21,493 nt of DNA from JBCCRH01 sp039208045 (GTDB lineage Bacteria; Bacteroidota; Bacteroidia; Chitinophagales; Saprospiraceae). The position numbers and the translations under genes are program-made. The notes under the pieces were generated by a model. That model was given only the letters and a program-made list of their open reading frames with translations, had not been told where the DNA came from and did not search any database. The stretch is from positions 1-21,493 of the forward strand of contig JBCCRH010000045.1 in assembly GCA_039208045.1 (NCBI GenBank), read 5' to 3'. Of the stretch, positions 7,586-15,007 are shown piece after piece; within the stretch, counting starts at the first letter, position 1, and each line of letters opens with the position of its first letter.

Positions 7586-7632
7586 AATATTGGATATTAC
7601 AGGGCGATACCTAGGCTAAAATATCCAATATT
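7586..7632. promoter_or_regulatory. Perfect 13-bp inverted repeat (AATATTGGATATT) with 21-bp spacer
   Basis: The arms 7586-7598 (AATATTGGATATT) and 7620-7632 (AATATCCAATATT) are exact reverse complements. They lie about 140-180 bp upstream of the WYL regulator and 56 bp after the end of the SPOR-like gene on the same strand. AT-rich arms with a long spacer and no U-run fit a pair of operator half-sites better than an intrinsic terminator. The rest of the 238-bp gap (7450-7687) shows only pyrimidine-rich, low-complexity sequence. Confidence 0.45.
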
Positions 7633-7687
7633 GAGCCTCCCTCGTCCACTGACCACTATCCACTGCCTACTGCCCACTATCCCCCCC

Positions 7688-8140
7688 TTACTTCACAATA
7701 CTCTCCGTAAACCCAAGCAACGTAAACGACACCCCATTCAACGCCGCATTATACCAACTGCTAATCCCCTTCTTCTTCAAGCTCGCCACCTGCGCCCGCG
7801 CCTCACTCGCCGAAAAAACAGGCTTGACAATGTAAATCGCCCCCCGCTCATTTACATCCTTAATCGACGTATGCGGATGCCAAATCAGCCACACTTGACC
7901 CGCGCCCTTCGGTGCCTTGATGGTCTCCACATCTGTATCGGTAGGGTAGACCCCAAATTGGATAAAGTGAAACTGGTGCGTAAAGCGGAATTCTTCCGAA
8001 AACTCTTGGCCTTTCCCTTTGCGGATTTGCCGCGCCTTCAGCTCGCCCTGGTAGATAATCTGCGCTTCGAGCGAAGTCGTCAGGAAGAAAAGAACGAGCG
8101 TGCAGCTAAAGAAGATAAAACGAGTAAACTTGCTTTTCAT
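7688..8140 (-). CDS. Small secreted protein with SPOR-like C-terminal domain
   Basis: This 150-residue protein starts with a clear Sec signal peptide: basic MKSKFTRF, a hydrophobic core FIFFSCTLVLFFL, then a likely cleavage after SLEA. The mature part ends in a region (about 55-145) with the alternating strands of a SPOR-type repeat fold: FHFIQFGVY at the start and GAIYIVKPVFSASEARAQVA followed by KKGISSWYNAAL. SPOR domains bind glycan strands of peptidoglycan lacking stem peptides, so a cell-wall role in the periplasm is plausible. A competing open frame on the plus strand is proline/arginine-rich and not credible. Its promoter (8179-8211) is well formed. It appears unrelated to either neighbouring system. 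Confidence 0.75.
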   Translation of the reverse strand: MKSKFTRFIFFSCTLVLFFLTTSLEAQIIYQGELKARQIRKGKGQEFSEEFRFTHQFHFIQFGVYPTDTDVETIKAPKGAGQVWLIWHPHTSIKDVNERGAIYIVKPVFSASEARAQVASLKKKGISSWYNAALNGVSFTLLGFTESIVK

Positions 8141-8168
8141 AAGATTGAATGTTTTTTATTTGTACGAT

Positions 8169-8194
8169 GATAATGGCTCAAATATACCATTATC
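8169..8194. promoter_or_regulatory. Palindrome framing the -7 box (GATAATGG/CCATTATC)
   Basis: Perfect 8-bp arms (8169-8176 and 8187-8194) enclose a 10-bp spacer that holds exactly the -7 box of the SPOR-like gene. Such placement is what a repressor operator would look like. It lies in the divergent region shared with the S41 peptidase gene. Confidence 0.45.
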
Positions 8195-8211
8195 TTAAAT
8201 GCGTCCAACAA
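8179..8211 (-). promoter_or_regulatory. Bacteroidota-type promoter of the SPOR-like gene
   Basis: On the minus strand a TTG (8206-8208) is followed 19 bp later by TATATTTG (8179-8186), a full match to TTTG-N19-TAnnTTTG promoters except for the first T-position. This places transcription start about 30 nt before the ATG at 8140. Confidence 0.6.
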
Positions 8212-8302
8212 GCTAAATATTGCTCAGAGCATAGTCATCATCTATCAAGATGCCGTGTAATAGCCAACAAAAAGCCATCCTTAATCCCTAAAAGGGACAC
8301 AA

Positions 8303-9562
8303 ATGGTTAGATTTGCCCATAAAAAAATGCGCTACATAAAGGTTCTAAAGCTCTTGCTCCCACTGCTTTGGTGCTACACCACTGCTTTCGCACAGCAAAC
8401 GACAATCAATCACCAGCACATCCAAGAAGATCTAGAAGAAATCCTCTCCGATATCGCTAACAACTACCCCTACCTAGCAGAAAAAAAGGTAGACCTCGAC
8501 TGCATCAGAGCGCAATACACCAAGCGTATCTCTACTATTAAAACCGAAGAAGAAACGGTACTCTTTTTCGAGTACCTGCTCGACGAATTCTATGATAGTC
8601 ACCTCATTCTCAATACCAACCGAGCCTCCTCCTACCGCCTGTACGCTCCCATTTATATTTCCCTCAAAGCAAACAAACCCATCCTCACCAGCGTATGGCA
8701 GCACCAACTCCTCCACTTTCCACCGCACCTACTTGGCGCAGAACTCCGCTCCATTAATGGCCAATCCATTGCAGAAGCCGTACAACAGTTTCCCACTCTC
8801 TGCCAGGATAAGAACGACCCCGTCGTGAGAGAATGGGTAATCAACAAACTCATAGCCGGCAGGTACAATGAGCCGCGAAAACTGAACTTCCAACAAGCCA
8901 ATGGCGAACAAATCCTAGTCGACTTAGATACCCTGCAATGGAAGCAAGAGACTGACCTACTCACCCATCATCGCCTAGACGATATCGGCATTATCCGCAT
9001 TAAAAACACGCTGGGCCGCGATGAACTAGTCCACGCTTTCGATGCCGCGCTCGATTCTTTATGGGACACTAAAGGATTGATTATAGACATAAGAAACACG
9101 GTCGATGGAGGCGATTCTTACGAGGCACGTGGCATCATGAGCCGATTTGTAGCTACCCCCAAGCCTTACCAAAAGCACGCCTACATGGCCACCTCTACCG
9201 GCAACCCCTCCATTGAGCGAAGCTGGCTCGAACTCGTCAGTCCACGCGGGGAGCAGTACACGAAGCCCCTGGTGGTGCTCGTCGGCCGCTGGACGGGCAG
9301 CATGGGCGAGGGCCTGGCGATCGGCCTGGAAGGCATCGGTCGCGCCCAAGTGGTGGGCACCGAGATGGAGCGCCTGGCCGGTGAGATGACTGGCTTTTCC
9401 TTTAAGCATCAGCCCTTTGGCTATCGCCTCTCTTTTGCCAAGCTATTCCATGTCAATGGCACGCTCCGCGAGAAGTATGTGCCGCCACACTACGTACAAC
9501 AAACAACGCTAGCAAAAGACGAAGTACTGGAAAAAGGCTTGAAATTATTGAAACAAGAATAA
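8303..9562 (+). CDS. Secreted S41-family peptidase (tail-specific protease-like)
   Basis: The 419-residue protein has a signal peptide (MRYIKVLKLLLPLLWCYTTAFAQ), whose natural ATG is probably at 8327 (residue 9) rather than 8303. The mature part has a helical N-terminal section, then the S41 fold: LIIDIRNTVDGGDS (about 260-273), VVLVGRWTGSMGEG with the presumed nucleophile serine in GSMGE, and ARAQVVGTEMERLAGEM-type sequence after it. The classical lysine found about 25 residues after the serine in CtpA-type enzymes is not visible (the segment reads GTEMERLAG), so it belongs to a divergent S41 subgroup. It likely acts in the periplasm or outside the cell. It is convergent with the eCIS operon, ending 15 bp from the AAA+ stop codon, and probably not part of it. 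Confidence 0.85.
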   Translation: MVRFAHKKMRYIKVLKLLLPLLWCYTTAFAQQTTINHQHIQEDLEEILSDIANNYPYLAEKKVDLDCIRAQYTKRISTIKTEEETVLFFEYLLDEFYDSHLILNTNRASSYRLYAPIYISLKANKPILTSVWQHQLLHFPPHLLGAELRSINGQSIAEAVQQFPTLCQDKNDPVVREWVINKLIAGRYNEPRKLNFQQANGEQILVDLDTLQWKQETDLLTHHRLDDIGIIRIKNTLGRDELVHAFDAALDSLWDTKGLIIDIRNTVDGGDSYEARGIMSRFVATPKPYQKHAYMATSTGNPSIERSWLELVSPRGEQYTKPLVVLVGRWTGSMGEGLAIGLEGIGRAQVVGTEMERLAGEMTGFSFKHQPFGYRLSFAKLFHVNGTLREKYVPPHYVQQTTLAKDEVLEKGLKLLKQE

Positions 9563-9577
9563 GTTTTAGGGCCACGC

Positions 9578-10927
9578 CTATTTTATCGCTTTCCCCTCCT
9601 TATAAAATTCATTCTTAATACCCGCCATAAGGTGATGCAAGCTAATTTCAGTAGTCTCCCGATCAAGCGCTTGCAAGCAACAGTACTGCACGATATTCAT
9701 AATGTTGGAGCCACTAAGCTCATACTTGCGGGCAATCGTGGGGAGGTCAATAGCAGGGGCGAGGCTCACCTGTTTGGGAAAAGCTTGCTGCCAAAGCCGC
9801 AGACGCTCGGCTGCCTCTGGCATCGGAAAGTGAATCATCGCCTGGAAGCGGCGCGTAAAGGCATCATCGAGATTGCTTTTAAAATTAGAGGCGAGGATGG
9901 TCAGCCCTGGATAGCTTTCAATACGCTGTAGCAAATATGATACCTCTTGGTTGGCATATTTATCATGGGCATCTCGCACACTGGTGCGCTTACCAAAAAT
10001 GGCATCCGCCTCATCAAAAAATAAAATCCAGTTTTTATTCTGCGCTTTATCAAATAAACTGGCCAAATTCTTTTCGGTCTCGCCAATATATTTGGACACC
10101 ACCATTGATAAGTCAATCCTAAATACCGCCCGCCCGGTATACTTGCCCAGCAAGCTCGCCGTGAGCGTCTTGCCCGTTCCTGGCGGCCCATAAAAGAGTG
10201 CCCGATACCCGGGCTTCATACGCTTCTCCATCTCCCAATCGTAGAGTAGGGTAGCATGGTGATCGATCCAAATTTCCAGCTCTTTGATCTGCTGCCGCGT
10301 AGATGCCGGCAAAATCAAGTCCGACCACGCTAGCTCCGTACTAATATATTCCGCTGGAAATTGCACACTCCGCTGCGGCAGGCGCACCCGACCCGTAGTA
10401 AACAAATCGATATAGTCAGGGTCAATGCGCAGCTTGCCACTCATACGGGGCTCACCCGCTGCTGGCGCATCCAACCACACAATATGATGACGAACAAAAA
10501 GATGAGCCGCTTCAAAAAGCTGCTGGTAGTGAAACCGAAGCGACAAGTCATTTCCCGCAAGGAGAAAAAGAACCGTTTCGCCCGTAGGCAAAAAGCCCCG
10601 GAATTGCTTGCCCCGCACCCCGCCAAACTCTGGAAAATCACCCGCTTCCGTAATGCGCTCTCGAATGATCGCATCAAAAAAAGTAGCTTGGATATGTGGA
10701 GCTAGCGCAACTAACAGGGCCAGTACCTCAGCAGTTTGCAATTGGTTCACTCGAATAAACTCAGCCAGCGGATGCGCCTGCTCCTGCTCGCTGGGCAAGG
10801 CCAATGCTGGAAAAGAGATAGGCGCTGCGCTACCCTCAAAGTGGGCATCAAGGCGCAGTTGTATCGCTTCCGCTAAATAGCGCAAGTACCATTCTAGCGA
10901 CAACTCCATTTGGGGTAGTTTCGTCAT
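9578..10927 (-). CDS. eCIS AAA+ ATPase (Afp15-like)
   Basis: This 449-residue ATPase is the last gene of the eCIS operon. The N-terminal ~200 residues are the helical/mixed domain typical of eCIS ATPases. The AAA+ core follows: Walker A GPPGTGKT (247-254), Walker B ILFFDEAD (301-308), sensor-1 asparagine in ILASNFK (Asn348), and arginine finger in FTRRF (Arg359/360). In eCIS such as Afp and PVC this ATPase is required for particle assembly or stability, although it is not part of the mature particle. Its ATG overlaps the DUF4157 stop codon (ATGA, 10924-10927), indicating coupled translation. All catalytic elements are intact. Confidence 0.93.
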   Translation of the reverse strand: MTKLPQMELSLEWYLRYLAEAIQLRLDAHFEGSAAPISFPALALPSEQEQAHPLAEFIRVNQLQTAEVLALLVALAPHIQATFFDAIIRERITEAGDFPEFGGVRGKQFRGFLPTGETVLFLLAGNDLSLRFHYQQLFEAAHLFVRHHIVWLDAPAAGEPRMSGKLRIDPDYIDLFTTGRVRLPQRSVQFPAEYISTELAWSDLILPASTRQQIKELEIWIDHHATLLYDWEMEKRMKPGYRALFYGPPGTGKTLTASLLGKYTGRAVFRIDLSMVVSKYIGETEKNLASLFDKAQNKNWILFFDEADAIFGKRTSVRDAHDKYANQEVSYLLQRIESYPGLTILASNFKSNLDDAFTRRFQAMIHFPMPEAAERLRLWQQAFPKQVSLAPAIDLPTIARKYELSGSNIMNIVQYCCLQALDRETTEISLHHLMAGIKNEFYKEGKAIK

Positions 10928-12183
10928 TTTTTCTTTTTCTTCTTGAGTAATTTCATGAAATCAATACTTAGCATAAACTGATATTGCATGGTATCAAATT
11001 TCTGAGAAGGCAAAGCAGGATAACTCTGCATTACAGTCGTTGGGAGCTGACCCGGCATGGTGCCTGGCATCATATACGGGTAAGGAGATTTTTCTGTAAA
11101 GGTTTCTCCCGATAGCTTGATTCCACCACCTAGCAAGCCTAGGGAAACCTTACCGCCCTTCACCCCAAAAGAACCTTTAGCAGGATCATAAGCACTTTTT
11201 AGCGTCATATCAAGGCTCATTTGTGGGAAACGAGCATGATGTCTGCGTATCAGGTCGAAGTAGGGCGTCACCGAGAATTTGGTGCTAAACTGGTAAGAAG
11301 GTTTATCATCGGAGGGCAGCTTGTAGGAGAAACCAGTGAGCGGAATATACTGATGACCAGGAATGAGCTGTAGCGGCGCAGCGAGATTTTGCCCTTCTAA
11401 TAGCTGAATCATGTTATTGCGAAATCCAGGATCCGTTGCAAAAGCCCCTCCAAGGATCGCTAGATTAGTTAAGCCAAATCCAATCATGGTTGCTTTGTAA
11501 GAGGTAGGCCTACTCGTCCAAGCAAACCGCTGTAGGGCACGCAACCTGGGGTCCAGAAATAGCCTGAACTGAGGATTGTTCGACATCAAATTCTTACCTA
11601 CTAACCCAATCCCTTTGGTGAGGGCCTCGCTACCTTGGTTTTTTTCTTCCTTCTTCTGCTCCTTAGGATCTTTATCTTCTTTTTGAATGCGCTCTCCAAC
11701 AGCTCCCTGCTGAATCGTATGTGTTAGCTCGTGGGCTAATAATCGTTTCCCATCGCTACTTGCTGGCTGGTATTTCCCTTCGTTAAAATAGATGTTATTT
11801 CGGTTGGTAAATGCCTTGGCACCAATATCCTCATTCATCTGCACGGCATTGTGATCGCTATGCACGCGCACGCTGCTAAAATCAGCCCCAAACGCCTGAT
11901 TCATTTCCCGTAAGGTAGCCGAAGGAAGCGCCTGCCCTCCACCTCTAGATTGTTGGAGCTGTTGCTCAAAACCTGAGCTGGGGGAGTGCTGGCTAGACTC
12001 CGCTTTCATCATTACTTCTTCCTCCTCCATCTTATTTATCACCCGCTCTGCCATTTGATCCGCCTCTTGTTCATACCGATCCCCCTTCTGGCCAATGGCC
12101 AACTTGGGCTGAATGTAAGGGGTGAAAAAAGGCTGGTTGGATGCCTTGGTAGCGTTGGAATTGGATATTTTGCTTTTCATCAT
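10924..12183 (-). CDS. DUF4157 (eCIS-core) HExxH protein, candidate eCIS cargo or loading factor
   Basis: The 419-residue protein begins with a disordered segment (1-65) containing PYIQPKLAIG and GDRYEQEADQMAERV, the usual lead-in to DUF4157. The DUF4157 domain (about 80-160) includes LREMNQAFGADFSSVRVHSD and the zinc-metalloprotease motif HELTH (151-155). This domain is found almost only in eCIS loci and is regarded as an effector-associated region. The C-terminal ~220 residues are of no family I know; they contain a hydrophobic stretch near 235-255, then a beta-rich part with many alternating glycines, and end in a run of lysines (KLLKKKKKK). No signal peptide is present, as expected for a cargo packed in the cytoplasm. 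It follows the repeat-containing gap after the VWA gene and is coupled to the AAA+ gene. Whether it is toxin, protease or chaperone is unknown. Confidence 0.88.
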   Translation of the reverse strand: MMKSKISNSNATKASNQPFFTPYIQPKLAIGQKGDRYEQEADQMAERVINKMEEEEVMMKAESSQHSPSSGFEQQLQQSRGGGQALPSATLREMNQAFGADFSSVRVHSDHNAVQMNEDIGAKAFTNRNNIYFNEGKYQPASSDGKRLLAHELTHTIQQGAVGERIQKEDKDPKEQKKEEKNQGSEALTKGIGLVGKNLMSNNPQFRLFLDPRLRALQRFAWTSRPTSYKATMIGFGLTNLAILGGAFATDPGFRNNMIQLLEGQNLAAPLQLIPGHQYIPLTGFSYKLPSDDKPSYQFSTKFSVTPYFDLIRRHHARFPQMSLDMTLKSAYDPAKGSFGVKGGKVSLGLLGGGIKLSGETFTEKSPYPYMMPGTMPGQLPTTVMQSYPALPSQKFDTMQYQFMLSIDFMKLLKKKKKK

Positions 12184-12201
12184 GCACTATTTTAGAGGTT
12201 T

Positions 12202-12261
12202 AAAACCACTAAGTACATGCTAGACTCTTTTGCCTTATAAAGCTTAGCACGTGCTTAGTGG
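12202..12261 (-). terminator. Long hairpin followed by UUUU between the VWA and DUF4157 genes
   Basis: On the minus strand the transcript leaving the VWA gene would form a 17-bp stem: CCACTAAGCACGTGCTA pairs with TAGCATGTACTTAGTGG with one mismatch and one wobble. The loop has 22 nt and is followed by TTTT (12202-12205). The arms are 12206-12222 and 12245-12261. The long loop and short U-run suggest a partial terminator or attenuator rather than a full stop, and DUF4157 starts only 18 bp beyond. Confidence 0.45.
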
Positions 12262-12278
12262 ATTTGTAATCCGCGTGG
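12247..12278. repeat. Dispersed palindromic repeat, copy 1
   Basis: Read on the minus strand it starts CCACGCGGATTACAAATCC and continues through ACTAAGCACGTGC. It agrees with copy 2 (19822 onward) at 29 of 32 positions. It contains an inner palindrome GGATTTGTAATCC and shares its outer arm with the hairpin at 12206-12261. All three copies in this window lie in gaps between eCIS genes. Confidence 0.7.
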
Positions 12279-12304
12279 CCTTAAAATTACTTTTTGACTG
12301 TTGT

Positions 12305-14980
12305 TTAAAACCCAAAGCCAAGGGTCAATCCAAAGAACTGGTACTCCGTATTTGCATTCATACCGCTGCGGATGCTACCCCACTCGCCACGAAGGCCGAT
12401 CTCCACTTTTTTGAGGGTATAAGACAGGGTGCCGCCTATCCCCACGCTAGTGCCCCATTCATTGGTAATAATGCCGGGTTCGTCAGATAGATTGGGGTTG
12501 ATACCGCCCAATTTGCCAAAGAGGCGAATGCGAAAATCAGTAGGTGGACGATATTCTACCCCCACTAAAGCTCCCGCACCAAGGGCAAGATAGTTAGGCT
12601 CTTCTATCCCAATAATCGTGTTGACATAAGGGCCGACCAATAGGTCGAGGCCATTCGCGCGGCGAGAAAAACGACGCGAAAGCTCCAAGCCAAGGCCTAT
12701 GCCATTCAGGTCTTCGTAGATGCCCAGCCCCGCTAAGATTTCCAGCAGCCAAGGATTTGTGCCGCCCGAAGCAAAGCCAGAAACTAAGCCATCGTAAAAA
12801 GACTCTCCTTTGATACGGACGTCAATTTCTGGATCGCTATTTGAGCCCAGGCCACTTATTGGGAGGGTATAGCTACCATCCAGGTTGTCGCGAATCGTAC
12901 CGATTGTGCCACTTCCTTTTACCAAACGCGCATTAATATCACGGGCATAGCCAGGGCCTAGCAGCAGGCTATTTGCCCCTTGAGGCGTAAAACGCACCCC
13001 TCTGATGAAACCACTCTTTGGGTCAATAACTAGTTCTTTATCCGAGTCATCGTAGTCAATACCGTGTAAGCGTACAATAGCAAAGCGATTTAGGCTTCGT
13101 TCTAGTGGGCCCAGCGCACTCGAAAAGCCCTCGATTAAGAAAACACAACGATAGGTGCCTGTGACATCCGTATCGCTAAAGGTGCCCCTGAAGATGTTAT
13201 CACTACCGGCGGTCAGCGTAATCAGCCGATCTTCTAGGCCCAGTTGGGCAACAAAGGCAGGGTCTCTCAAAAGAGTCTGGTATTTATCGGTAGCCGTATT
13301 ACCCCCTTCTGGCTCTGTAGCAATCACGTCTGTATTAGTGGTGGCCAGCAAGCTTTGCAGGTCTTCTTCTGGTTTTAGCAAGAGCGCACGCACCGTCACA
13401 CTATCGGTAAGGGACTGCCCTCGGTACGAAAGCTGCGCCTGAATAGCTAGCGTTTCATTCACCAGATTGTCAGCATCGCCAAAGGATAAGTCGTAATCGA
13501 AGAGCGCATCATCGATGATGCCTGATACTTCATACGAAATACTCTCGCGAGCCTGCACTTCCAAGGTCCACTCGCCCACTGGATCGAATAGGGTGCCATT
13601 GGGCAATCGGTAAGGCTTGGCAAGATTGATGAAGGCCATCTGATAAAAATCTCCAGCGAGCACACGCACATAATCATCCAGCTCATTGAGCACAATACCG
13701 TCTTTGATTAAGCGAAAGCGCACCAGCGAGTTCACCTCACGCCCTGGCTTGAGCAAAATCCGCAGATTAGTACCTGCTTTATTCACCTGAAAGGTACGCG
13801 TTTGATCACCTGAATAATATTCATAAAAGACAGGCTGCGGACTACCACTATCTACCAAATCAATCAAGCCATCAATAAAAGACTGCTGTAGCGAATAAGT
13901 AGAGCTTACCGCCAAATCTCCCGCATTGGGTGGGGTAAAATTAAAATAGGCCTGTGCTTGTGTTGCCTGCGCCATGTCATCCAGTAGCTCGTTATGGCTA
14001 GTTGGCGTATTGAGGCCCACCGAAAAAATGCGCACCTCTAAATCATTCAGCGTTTCATTAGCTTGAATACTGCCGTTGTTATTTCGATCCAAAGTGACGG
14101 TAGGGTTAGTACCTCCCGTGCTCTCCACACGCGGATTGACATTTTGCATCCCATCAGTAATCACAATGACGCTCTGGTTGTGATCTGGTGAGCCATCCAG
14201 CTCGTTCAAGGCATCGCGAATGCCTTGCCCCATGGCAGTGAGCCCTCCAGGAGACATCCCATCAATGCTACCCATATCCAATAAGTCGTCGCCATCTTCT
14301 CGGAAAGGGATTAAGTCAACGTCTTTATTATCAGAGGCAGAAGAGAAGTAGACCGCACTAATTTGATCCGCATCTGAAATAATAGGGTCGCCAGGATCAC
14401 CTAGCCCTAAGCTTGCCTCGCCCCGCGCCGTCTGGATAAAAAGCTCTGCAACATCTTTAAGTTCTTCTATTTTAGGCTGTACGCCAGTCTCATTGGGGTC
14501 AACATCGCCACTCATACTGCCCGATTGATCTAAGACTAATACGACGTCAAAGGGATCGCGAATGGTAAACTGAATGATGACAATCATGGCCGAACCGGGG
14601 TCGCCATCATCCTGCACGAGCAGTTGCACTTCTGTGGCGGCGATGGCCGATAGGCCGCCCCCACTAGCTGACAGGCGTGCGGGGTTGTTGGTGCCGCCAG
14701 GAGGCAAGGCAATATTGAGGCCACTAAGAGGCGAGGGGTCGGCTGGAGGGAGAAAAAATGCCCAGCTTAGGTTGCCTGTAAAGCCGGTGACTTCAATAGT
14801 GGCTAAATCCCCTGTCTGATCGGAGGTAAAAATAAAGGGAACCACTGGGGAGGCTCCATTTACAAACGGAATACTCGCTGCTTGAATACCAAATACAGCA
14901 CTCAAAGGCAGGCACAGTAGGCTCACCAATATGGCTAAGTATCTAAAGTTGTTTGAATTGTTTTTTTGGGTAAACGTCAT
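12305..14980 (-). CDS. Secreted VWA-domain protein with C-terminal outer-membrane beta-barrel
   Basis: This 891-residue protein has a signal peptide (hydrophobic YLAILVSLLCLPLSAVFG, cleaved near residue 31-35), a ~100-residue cadherin/Ig-like region, and a von Willebrand A domain (about 143-375). The VWA domain has an intact MIDAS motif DQSGS (Asp151, Ser153, Ser155), later GGLTAMG and IVITDG. Several beta-sandwich regions follow (about 395-740), and the last ~150 residues look like a transmembrane beta-barrel with alternating aromatic strands, ending in FFGLTLGFGF whose terminal Phe fits the BAM signal. The predicted product is an outer-membrane-anchored surface protein with a metal-dependent adhesion module. 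It lies 27 bp after the tape-measure gene on the same strand, so it is co-transcribed with the eCIS. Its role there is unknown. Confidence 0.82.
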   Translation of the reverse strand: MTFTQKNNSNNFRYLAILVSLLCLPLSAVFGIQAASIPFVNGASPVVPFIFTSDQTGDLATIEVTGFTGNLSWAFFLPPADPSPLSGLNIALPPGGTNNPARLSASGGGLSAIAATEVQLLVQDDGDPGSAMIVIIQFTIRDPFDVVLVLDQSGSMSGDVDPNETGVQPKIEELKDVAELFIQTARGEASLGLGDPGDPIISDADQISAVYFSSASDNKDVDLIPFREDGDDLLDMGSIDGMSPGGLTAMGQGIRDALNELDGSPDHNQSVIVITDGMQNVNPRVESTGGTNPTVTLDRNNNGSIQANETLNDLEVRIFSVGLNTPTSHNELLDDMAQATQAQAYFNFTPPNAGDLAVSSTYSLQQSFIDGLIDLVDSGSPQPVFYEYYSGDQTRTFQVNKAGTNLRILLKPGREVNSLVRFRLIKDGIVLNELDDYVRVLAGDFYQMAFINLAKPYRLPNGTLFDPVGEWTLEVQARESISYEVSGIIDDALFDYDLSFGDADNLVNETLAIQAQLSYRGQSLTDSVTVRALLLKPEEDLQSLLATTNTDVIATEPEGGNTATDKYQTLLRDPAFVAQLGLEDRLITLTAGSDNIFRGTFSDTDVTGTYRCVFLIEGFSSALGPLERSLNRFAIVRLHGIDYDDSDKELVIDPKSGFIRGVRFTPQGANSLLLGPGYARDINARLVKGSGTIGTIRDNLDGSYTLPISGLGSNSDPEIDVRIKGESFYDGLVSGFASGGTNPWLLEILAGLGIYEDLNGIGLGLELSRRFSRRANGLDLLVGPYVNTIIGIEEPNYLALGAGALVGVEYRPPTDFRIRLFGKLGGINPNLSDEPGIITNEWGTSVGIGGTLSYTLKKVEIGLRGEWGSIRSGMNANTEYQFFGLTLGFGF

Positions 14981-15007
14981 GATTGTTGATTTTAAATGAA
15001 TAAGCGA

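Noticed and set aside
7631..8170. 179-codon plus-strand frame opposite the SPOR-like gene
   Set aside because: It is proline/arginine/leucine-rich without motifs, whereas the minus-strand frame has a clear signal peptide and a matching promoter.
8284..8296. Small hairpin TCCCT-aaa-AGGGA just before the S41 start
   Set aside because: A 5-bp stem is expected by chance, and it lacks the CTGTA tail of the hairpins in the cas gap.
9563..9577. Bidirectional terminator between the convergent S41 and AAA+ genes
   Set aside because: The gap is only 15 bp and the best hairpin (TAGG...CCTA) is a 4-bp stem; too weak to call.
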